NCBI GenBank assembly: GCA_029067025.1
Contig: JAIEFH010000254.1
Location: 1 to 28,934, forward strand
DNA: 28,934 bases
Source of the DNA: Oscillospiraceae bacterium
GTDB taxonomy: Bacteria; Bacillota; Clostridia; Oscillospirales; Oscillospiraceae
Direction: 5' to 3'
Shown: in pieces, positions 22,989 through 28,934 of the stretch
Layout: every line of letters begins with the position of its first letter
Numbering within the stretch: the stretch's first letter is position 1
The notes under the pieces: model-generated
Database searches by the model: none
What the model was told of the DNA's origin: nothing
Seen by the model: the letters and a program-made list of their open reading frames with translations, nothing else
Translations under genes and position numbers: made by a program

Positions 22989-23035
22989 GTGTAATTTCAT
23001 AGACTGGGACAGCAAAATGAAAAGGAGCAATCCCC

Positions 23036-24490
23036 ATGAAGCTGTCCCAGCTTTTGTCCAACCTCGGGGCGGACTGCCCCCAGGATGCGGACATCACCGC
23101 CCTCACCTGCGATTCCCGGGAGGTTGTCCCCGGGGCGCTGTTCGTGGCCCTGGAGGGCGCCAACGCCGACGGCCGCGCCTACATACCCGACGCGCTGGAG
23201 CGGGGCGCCGCCGCCTTGGTGTGCCGCCGCTCCCTCTCAGAGGGGCCTCTGCCCGAGGGCGTCCCCGGCGTAGCGTTGGACGACCCCCGGGCCGCTCTGG
23301 CCCTGCTGGCGGCGGAGTTCTACGGCCACCCCGCCCAGCAGCTCACCCTCATCGCCGTCACCGGCACCAAGGGCAAAACCACCACCGCCCATATGCTCCG
23401 GGACATCCTCACCGCCGCCGGGCACAAGACCGGCATGATCGGCACCCTAGGCGCGTATATCGATCGGGAACTGCTGTCGGCCACTCCTAACACCACCCCC
23501 GAGCCCATTACCCTCCACCGCACCCTGCGGCAGATGGCGGACGCGGGCTGCACCCATGTGGTGATGGAGGTGTCCTCCCAAGCCATGAAGCTGAAGCGGG
23601 TGGCGGGAATCACCTTCGCCGCCGCCCTGTTCCTCAACCTCTCCCCGGATCACATCGGCGGCGCGGAGCACGCCGACTTCGACGAATACCGCGCCTGCAA
23701 AGCCGCCCTGTTCCGCCAGTGCCGGCTGGCCGTTGGCAACGTGGACGACCCCAACTGGCCCGCCATGGCGGCACAGCTCCCAACGGTCACCCCTGTCATC
23801 ACCTTCGGATTCGGCGCGGACGCCGATGTGCGCGGCCTGTCCACCGCCCCGGATTCGGATCGCCCCCTGTGCACCCGCCTCACCGTGGAGGGAACAGGGT
23901 CTTACGCCATCCCCCTCCCCGGCAGGTTCAACGCCGCCGACGCCTTAGCCGCTATTGCCCTCTGCCGCGCGCTGGGCGTCTCAGACAAGGCCGTCCGTGC
24001 CGGGTTAGCCCACACCTCCGTTCCGGGCCGCGCCCAGCGCTACCCCGCTCCCGCGCCCTACAGCGTGGTCATCGACTACGCCCACAACGGCACCAGCTTT
24101 GACGCCATCCTCTCCGCCCTGACCGAGCATCATCCCCGGCGGATCATCCTGGTGTTCGGCGCGGGGGGCGACCGCCCCAAAATGCGCCGCCGGGACATGG
24201 CCCTTTCCGCCTCAGGGCTTGCGGACTACGCTGTTCTCACCGAGGATAACCCCCGCTCCGAGCCCGTGGCTGACATCTGCGCTGACATTTCCGCCGCGCT
24301 GGAGGACTTCCCCCACGAGACCGTTTTGGATCGCCGCGCCGCCATTTACCGCGCCCTGGACTTGGCGGGGCCGGGGGACGTGGTCGCCCTGCTGGGCAAG
24401 GGCCACGAGCAGTACATTGAGAAAAACGGCGTGCGCCGTCCCTTCTCCGAGTGGGCCGTACTGGACGAGTACTTCAACGTGCAACGTTGA
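23036..24490 (+). CDS. murE: UDP-N-acetylmuramoyl-tripeptide synthetase MurE, diaminopimelate type
   Basis: A 484-residue MurE. It shows TCDSREVVPGALFVAL (N-domain), P-loop VTGTKGKTT (108-116), the likely carbamylated Lys222, VIDYAHNG (345-352), LTEDNPRSE (401-409) and GKGHEQY (454-460). DNPR and GKGHE are the residues that hold meso-diaminopimelate in characterised enzymes, so this is the standard ligase that adds it to UDP-MurNAc-L-Ala-D-Glu in the cytoplasm. AAAAGGAG precedes the ATG. No strong promoter is evident between the upstream terminator and the start. The gene is not with murF, mraY or other dcw genes here, which is unusual, and it stands beside an atypical paralogue. Confidence 0.93.
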   Translation: MKLSQLLSNLGADCPQDADITALTCDSREVVPGALFVALEGANADGRAYIPDALERGAAALVCRRSLSEGPLPEGVPGVALDDPRAALALLAAEFYGHPAQQLTLIAVTGTKGKTTTAHMLRDILTAAGHKTGMIGTLGAYIDRELLSATPNTTPEPITLHRTLRQMADAGCTHVVMEVSSQAMKLKRVAGITFAAALFLNLSPDHIGGAEHADFDEYRACKAALFRQCRLAVGNVDDPNWPAMAAQLPTVTPVITFGFGADADVRGLSTAPDSDRPLCTRLTVEGTGSYAIPLPGRFNAADALAAIALCRALGVSDKAVRAGLAHTSVPGRAQRYPAPAPYSVVIDYAHNGTSFDAILSALTEHHPRRIILVFGAGGDRPKMRRRDMALSASGLADYAVLTEDNPRSEPVADICADISAALEDFPHETVLDRRAAIYRALDLAGPGDVVALLGKGHEQYIEKNGVRRPFSEWAVLDEYFNVQR

Positions 24491-24638
24491 CTTCGTCGGC
24501 GCAAGCTCCATATCCCCACAAAGCCAAAAGTCTGCTTTGCCGTGGGCGGGCCTATGGCCCGCTTAGGCCTGGGGCGGCTTTGCCGCCTAACGGCGGGGAT
24601 CCCATTTTCCTTGCACCGAAACGTCCAACCCGATCCCT
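24491..24638 (+). other. Hairpin-rich spacer after murE
   Basis: Contains GCGGGCC-TAT-GGCCCGC (24546-24562) and GGCGGC-TTT-GCCGCC (24573-24587), the latter framed by TTAGGC and GCCTAA. None is followed by a T run. They may form the 3' end of the murE transcript or belong to a palindromic intergenic repeat. No gene is visible. Confidence 0.5.
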
Positions 24639-24666
24639 GTTATCCCTCCCCTGTGGGAGGGATAAC
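24639..24666 (+). promoter_or_regulatory. Inverted repeat that encloses the ribosome binding site
   Basis: GTTATCCCTCCC (24639-24650) pairs perfectly with GGGAGGGATAAC (24655-24666) around a CTGT loop. The right arm holds the GGGAGGG Shine-Dalgarno of the next gene, only 3 bases from the ATG. In mRNA the stem would hide the ribosome binding site. It lacks a T run and so is not a normal terminator. Confidence 0.7.
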
Positions 24667-24669
24667 ATT

Positions 24670-25092
24670 ATGCAACAAACCGAAAAGCACAAACTGAACT
24701 TAATCGAATCGTCCGACACGTTCTCGCCTGCGCCGCTCAACGAGAACACCCAGAAGATCGAGGACGCCCTGTCCGCCGAAACCGTCCGGCGCATAGCAGC
24801 CGACGCCGCCCTGGACAGCCGCGTCACCGCCCTGGAGGTACACAAGGTGGCCGTGGGCACCTACACCGGCAATGGCGTGGCCGACGGGCAGGAGATCAAC
24901 CTGGGCTTCGCCCCCAGCATTGTCTTTGTCCAGGATCGGTACACTGGAGCCGTCATCGCCACGAAGGCCCGCCCCTATTACGGCAGCCTCATCGTCCTCA
25001 CGGAAAACGGCTTCCGGGCAGCCAACGACTTAATCGGCAACCGCGGCATGAACGGTGGCGGCGGCATCTACACCTACTGCGCCATTGCGTGA
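24670..25092 (+). CDS. Small phage-tail-fibre-like protein, function unknown
   Basis: A 140-residue protein. The N-terminal part (LNLIESSDTFSPAPLNENTQKIEDAL, about 9-34) and the short helix ending in LDSRVTALE resemble the start of phage tail or baseplate-associated proteins of Firmicutes. The second half, GTYTGNGVADGQEINLGFAP, followed by FVQDRYTG and a Gly-rich GGGGIYTYCAIA end, resembles the compact beta domains found at tail-fibre tips. There is no signal peptide, and no other phage gene is present. It may be a remnant or a domesticated piece. The longer open frame upstream (from 24451) is ignored, because GGGAGGG stands just before this ATG. A strong terminator follows. Confidence 0.65.
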   Translation: MQQTEKHKLNLIESSDTFSPAPLNENTQKIEDALSAETVRRIAADAALDSRVTALEVHKVAVGTYTGNGVADGQEINLGFAPSIVFVQDRYTGAVIATKARPYYGSLIVLTENGFRAANDLIGNRGMNGGGGIYTYCAIA

Positions 25093-25110
25093 GCGGCCCC
25101 AAGCGCGAAA

Positions 25111-25142
25111 AACAGCCCCCCGGATTTCTCCGGGGGGCTGTT
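25111..25142. terminator. Bidirectional terminator
   Basis: A 14-bp stem (AACAGCCCCCCGGA and its complement) around TTTC. It is followed by a short T-rich stretch on the plus strand and by TTTTTC on the minus strand. It serves both the tail-like gene and the converging SLH gene. Confidence 0.88.
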
Positions 25143-25180
25143 CTTGTGCGTCTGCTCAGTTACGTTTCAACCTAACAGGA

Positions 25181-28100
25181 TTAGGCGTTCACGTAGATGA
25201 AGGACACAACATAGGTATCGCTCAGGATGCAGGACACGGGCACACCGATGTTGTCGTACAGGGAGCTGGCGCCGTTCAGGCTGGTCAGGTTGTTGTCAGC
25301 AATGCCGGGATACGCGTTGGTATTCAGGTTCTTGATACCGGCGTTGCCCACATTGTACAGATCGGTGGAGTCGTTGGTGCCGCCGATGTAAGCAACCTGC
25401 TGGTTGAACGTGGTGGCCTTGTACAGGGTGTCGTAGCCAGCGGGCTTGACGGTCACAGTGTCGCCCCGATCGTCGCTATCGGTGTCATCCCAGTAACGGC
25501 CCATGATCTTGGTGTCGTCAGCCACGGGACGCAGCTCGTAGATGGGCTCGCCGTCGGTGGCCTTGTCGCCGCTGTCGATCAGGTTGTAGAACACGTTGTT
25601 GCCGTTGTCGACGACCTTGTAGGCGTCAGTGCCGGCCTGAGTGTAGTCGCCCCTGATCCACACGCTCTTGCTGTTGCCCAGCTGCCACACGGTGAACTGG
25701 GTGGCCCAGTTGCCGTTGTTGGCGTTGATCATGGTCGCGGTCTTGTCGCCCACGAACACCATGCTGGTGGTAGCGCTCTTGTTGAACTGCACGCAGCCGA
25801 TGGGCAGGAACAGGGTCTTGATCTCCATGGCGCTGGGATCATAGCTCTGGTCGTACTCGAACGGACCGGCCTTGTAGTAGAACATCTCGGCCATGTTGGT
25901 GTAGTTGGCGCTGTCCCAGTCAATGTAGTCGCCCGCGCTGTAGGGGGTCTTGCCCTGGCCGTTGATCTTGACGGTGTCGCAGTCCTTCATCAGCTCGGTG
26001 ATACCGTTGCGCACGTCCACCGTCTGGTTGCCGAGACCGGCGCCGTCCACGATGATGAACTTGGTGTTCTCGGTCAGGAAGTACTGGGTCGCGCCGGTCA
26101 CGGCCTCAGCGCCCACAGCCAGGGAGCGGCTGTTGATGGTGATCGGGCCCACACCGAACATCGTGGCGCTGCCCTGCAGGAAGCCGGTATTCTGGCTCCG
26201 GGTGGCGTCCACCTCGATCAGGTTGCCGTTGTCGTCCTTGGCATAGCCAGTGTACAGGCCCTTCACGAAGCCGGTGACGTTGCCGCCAGCCGCGCCGGCC
26301 TGGTCGCGCTTGGGCAGCCAGATCTGATCGTAGGAGTCATTGTCCATCGCCGCGTCGGTAGCGCTGTTGTCGGGAGTGCCGTCAGCGTCCTTCACGCTCT
26401 TGACGCTGACCTGCTGCTTGCCCTCGCCGGCGGTGTTCACGTACACCAGGGGATAGTCGAAGATGCTGGAAGCGACCGCGGTCTGGAAGTCAATGTAGGT
26501 AGCGTAGATGAAGGTGGAGTTGTCGGACGGGGTCTCCCAGTAGATGTAGTGGCCAGCCTCGTCCAGAGTGAAGGTGTAGTCGCGGCCAGCCTGGAGGCGG
26601 AAGCCGATGTTGCCCAGGCCGGTGTAGCCCTCGATGTCCTTGGTGAAGGTGGCATCGGTGTCCTCAGCGAAGATGGACTGCTTCAGAACCTCGCCGCTCT
26701 TCAGATACACGTCGTTGTTGGCGGTGTCAACCTTGATGACGGTATCGGTCTTCTTCAGGGTGTTCTCGGTCAGCTGATAGAAGTAGGTGGAGGTCATGGG
26801 GGACTTGGCGCTGGCGGTGCCGGCGGTATCAGCGCCGGGAGCCAGGGTGGTCTTCACGCCGCCCCTGGTGCCGGTGATCTCGATGGCGGCAACCTTAGTG
26901 CCCAGGTCGGTCTTGGGGCTGAACACCAGGTTGTCCTTGGCCAGGGTCACGTAATCCTGGGTGGTGCCCTGTTGGTTGTTGCCGACGTTAGCGCCGGTGC
27001 CCAGCAGGCCGTCATCAGCGGTCACACCGAAGTACTGGTTGGTGGTGGCGTTATGCGCGCCGTTGCTAGCCAGCACGCCAGTGCTCAGAGGAGCGGTGGT
27101 GACGTTGGACTGCACGATCTTGGTCATGGTCATATCCAGGGAGATAACCACGTCCAGGACGTTGTCGCCAGCGTACTTCTGGTTGGAGATCAGCAGGTAC
27201 AGGCCGTGGTTAGGCGTGGTACCGTTGGGGGGGGTCTCCTTGTCGTTGGTCAGCACGGGGCTGAGGGCGCTGATCGTGCTGGCAGCGGAGGCGCCGCTGT
27301 AGACCTTAGTGCGGTTCGTATTGGCGGTGCTGCTCCAGTTATCCATGTTCATGGCGGCGAAAGCGTAGTTGAAGAACGCATTGCCGGTCTGGGGATTCGC
27401 GACCATCTTGGTCTTGTCCCAGTTGTTCAGCGCGTCGTCATTGCCGTCCACCAAGCCGGCCATGTTGGCCACGGTGATGTCGCTCAGTTGGGCAGTCTTG
27501 TCGCCCTCGGTGACGATGGCGGTAGCCACGGCGTCGTCATACAGGGCGTAGGTCTGGATCTTGCCGGTAACGCCGTTGCTGCTCTTAGAGTTGAACCACA
27601 CGCGGACGGCGTGGTTGAACAGGCGCAGGTCGGTGTTCCAGTCGAAGCGCAGGGACGCGTTGCCAGTGAAATGGTTAACGGGGGTGCCATCAGGATCCTC
27701 GACCCAAACGGCGTTGTTCTCGTAGATGTAGGAATTGGGAGTGATCGTAGTCATCCAATTCTTCCACGCCTGGGAGTTGGTGCGCAGGGGGGTGCCGGCG
27801 AAGCCGATCTTGGTGGCGTCCTCACCGGAAGCCTGGTTGCCCACCACGACGCCGCGGGCGTAGGTCAGGCCGAAGTTAATCCAACCCAGAGAGGGGTTCT
27901 CGATGTTGCCGCCCTGAGCGCTGGCCACGCCGATGTACTTGTTATAGCCCAGGGAGGGGGTCCAAGTCACGGTGGGGAGCTGGGCAGCCCAGAACACGAT
28001 GCTGGCGACCACGTCGCGGCGGGTGCTCTGCGCCAGGGTGTTGGCGTAGTGGGAGTTGTTCACGTCAGTCAGCAGGCCCACCAGGGTGCCGTCGCTGGAG

Positions 28101-28612
28101 GCGTTGATGTTCCAGCCGAGGCCGGTGTACTCGTGGTTCTTGCCGTAGCCCATGGCGCGCAGCACCATGACCAGGGTCTCATAGCCGTTCACGGGGGCGT
28201 TGGGACGGAAGTAGCCGTTGGAGCCCACCATGATGCCGGCGTCGTAGCACCAGCCGATGTAGGGGGCGAACCAGTCGCTCTCCTTGACGTCCTTAAAGCG
28301 GGCGGCGGCGACCTCAGCATACAGAACGTTCTTCAGCTGCTTGGTATCGCCGGTCATCAGGCGGTACAACACGGCGGCCATCTCGGAACGCATGATGGTC
28401 TTGTCGCCCTTGAAGTTGCCGTAGTCGCCGGTCATGATGCCCATGCCGTTCAGTACGTCAACGGCCTCGATGAACTCGTCGGCGACGGTGTTCCGGTCGC
28501 CGTACTGGTACGAGCCGTTGTCCTTCTCGTTGACGGCGTTGGCGGTGACCATCAGGGAGAAGGCCATCATCATCGCCAGAATCAACGCGAGGAACTTTTT
28601 CAAGTTTCTCAT
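25181..28612 (-). CDS. S-layer homology (SLH) domain surface protein
   Basis: A 1143-residue secreted protein. The signal peptide (1-26, MRNLKKFLALI, ending TANA) is followed by three SLH-type repeats (about 35-75, 95-150 with FKDVKESDWFAPYI, and 175-215), which bind secondary cell-wall polymer. The remaining 900 or so residues are rich in Thr, Asn, Asp, Gly and Ala, without a domain I can name; they look like stacked beta domains of an S-layer or adhesin. The frame is open 72 bases upstream, but the ATG at 28612 has AAGGAGG and starts the signal peptide. Codon choice is strongly biased to C- and G-ending codons even compared with neighbours, a sign of high expression. It has its own strong promoter and probably forms or decorates the surface layer. 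Confidence 0.9.
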   Translation of the reverse strand: MRNLKKFLALILAMMMAFSLMVTANAVNEKDNGSYQYGDRNTVADEFIEAVDVLNGMGIMTGDYGNFKGDKTIMRSEMAAVLYRLMTGDTKQLKNVLYAEVAAARFKDVKESDWFAPYIGWCYDAGIMVGSNGYFRPNAPVNGYETLVMVLRAMGYGKNHEYTGLGWNINASSDGTLVGLLTDVNNSHYANTLAQSTRRDVVASIVFWAAQLPTVTWTPSLGYNKYIGVASAQGGNIENPSLGWINFGLTYARGVVVGNQASGEDATKIGFAGTPLRTNSQAWKNWMTTITPNSYIYENNAVWVEDPDGTPVNHFTGNASLRFDWNTDLRLFNHAVRVWFNSKSSNGVTGKIQTYALYDDAVATAIVTEGDKTAQLSDITVANMAGLVDGNDDALNNWDKTKMVANPQTGNAFFNYAFAAMNMDNWSSTANTNRTKVYSGASAASTISALSPVLTNDKETPPNGTTPNHGLYLLISNQKYAGDNVLDVVISLDMTMTKIVQSNVTTAPLSTGVLASNGAHNATTNQYFGVTADDGLLGTGANVGNNQQGTTQDYVTLAKDNLVFSPKTDLGTKVAAIEITGTRGGVKTTLAPGADTAGTASAKSPMTSTYFYQLTENTLKKTDTVIKVDTANNDVYLKSGEVLKQSIFAEDTDATFTKDIEGYTGLGNIGFRLQAGRDYTFTLDEAGHYIYWETPSDNSTFIYATYIDFQTAVASSIFDYPLVYVNTAGEGKQQVSVKSVKDADGTPDNSATDAAMDNDSYDQIWLPKRDQAGAAGGNVTGFVKGLYTGYAKDDNGNLIEVDATRSQNTGFLQGSATMFGVGPITINSRSLAVGAEAVTGATQYFLTENTKFIIVDGAGLGNQTVDVRNGITELMKDCDTVKINGQGKTPYSAGDYIDWDSANYTNMAEMFYYKAGPFEYDQSYDPSAMEIKTLFLPIGCVQFNKSATTSMVFVGDKTATMINANNGNWATQFTVWQLGNSKSVWIRGDYTQAGTDAYKVVDNGNNVFYNLIDSGDKATDGEPIYELRPVADDTKIMGRYWDDTDSDDRGDTVTVKPAGYDTLYKATTFNQQVAYIGGTNDSTDLYNVGNAGIKNLNTNAYPGIADNNLTSLNGASSLYDNIGVPVSCILSDTYVVSFIYVNA

Positions 28613-28724
28613 TGGATTTGTTTCCTCCTTGTTTATTTTTGCCGGAATCTGGGCACTTTTCCGAGGTTTGTCAGGATAAGTCATCCTCTCACCGCGGCCA
28701 AGTGTCTCGCTTCAGGCTGGGGTC
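28613..28724 (-). other. Long 5' leader of the SLH gene
   Basis: About 105 nt lie between the predicted start of transcription and the SLH ATG. A small hairpin GGAT-GACTT-ATCC is visible at about 28675-28687; the AAGGAGG site lies in an A-rich, unpaired-looking end. Such leaders are known to stabilise S-layer mRNAs. An in-frame ATG at 28684 has no good ribosome site. Confidence 0.5.
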
Positions 28725-28754
28725 ATTATAACAACTCCCGCCGCCAAAAGTCAA
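28725..28754 (-). promoter_or_regulatory. Strong promoter of the SLH gene
   Basis: On the minus strand a perfect TATAAT (28725-28730) and TTGACT (28749-28754) are spaced by 18 bases. Just upstream, TGTAACA-like words recur (TGTTACAG, TGTTACAC on the minus strand), possibly a regulatory site. Confidence 0.75.
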
Positions 28755-28934
28755 TGGGTCAAGCTCAAGTGTAACACAACTGTAACAATGGCAGCAGTTG
28801 CCTGTTTTCGTGCCCCGGGGGGGTGGATTGGCCCGGTTTTTTTCAAATTTCGACATTTATATACAATGTATTGTTCCGTCCATGCCGTGCGCCTCTAGAC
28901 CTTGTGCCGGGGCCCGCGGGCCTTCTGCCCCGCC
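28755..28934. other. Intergenic end of window, no gene seen
   Basis: Non-coding as far as can be read. It holds an AT-rich patch with ATACA-A-TGTAT (about 28862-28872) and a GC palindrome GGGCCCGCGGGCC near 28910. I see no gene or RNA here. Confidence 0.4.

Noticed and set aside
25055..28774. A plus-strand open frame of 1239 codons antisense to the SLH gene
   Set aside because: It has no ribosome site of its own, its protein is a monotonous Val/Gly/His/Ala sequence, and its openness follows from the strong C/G-ending codon bias of the real gene on the other strand.
1..28934. CRISPR array, tRNA or rRNA genes, insertion sequence transposases
   Set aside because: No regular spaced repeats of CRISPR type, no tRNA-like cloverleaf and no transposase-like protein were seen by reading; a dedicated scan was not possible.

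Overview
This window is high-GC bacterial chromosome, probably from an anaerobic gut Firmicute of the Oscillospiraceae type (relatives of Flavonifractor, Oscillibacter or Intestinimonas). The evidence is strong AGGAGG-type ribosome binding sites, TTGACA/TATAAT-type promoters, a manganese riboswitch, one long bifunctional Rel protein, and a three-SLH surface protein. The species is inferred from gene style only; no rRNA or tRNA gene was seen.

Positions 1-3124 (minus strand): a tetR - ABC ATPase - ABC permease operon with 4-base overlaps. Its promoter carries a 17-bp inverted repeat that looks like the TetR operator. Upstream of it lies a type Ic aspartate aminotransferase-like gene. Positions 3261-7312 (plus): a hybrid histidine kinase with two receiver domains, followed after 33 bases by a sugar-type solute-binding lipoprotein that has no permease genes; together they look like a sensor pair. 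Positions 7437-11779 (minus): a MacB-like ATPase and a giant FtsX-type permease with a coiled coil of about 430 residues.

Positions 12015-17366 (plus): a promoter, a yybP-ykoY (Mn2+) riboswitch with its terminator, and mntP; then recJ and rel in one operon. Positions 17440-24490 (plus): an ATP-grasp ligase resembling D-aspartate ligases, an Asp/Glu racemase, and two different MurE-type ligases. This group suggests peptidoglycan peptide chemistry involving D-Asp or another unusual residue. Two AT-rich genes (flavodoxin-like reductase, CPBP protease) interrupt it. They are bounded by direct repeats arranged R-gene-L/R-gene-L, as expected for two tandem cassettes or inserts, and no recombinase is present.

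Positions 24491-28934: a hairpin-rich spacer, a small phage-tail-like protein whose ribosome binding site lies inside a perfect inverted repeat, and on the minus strand a 1143-residue SLH protein with a strong promoter and a leader of about 105 nt, likely an abundant surface-layer protein.
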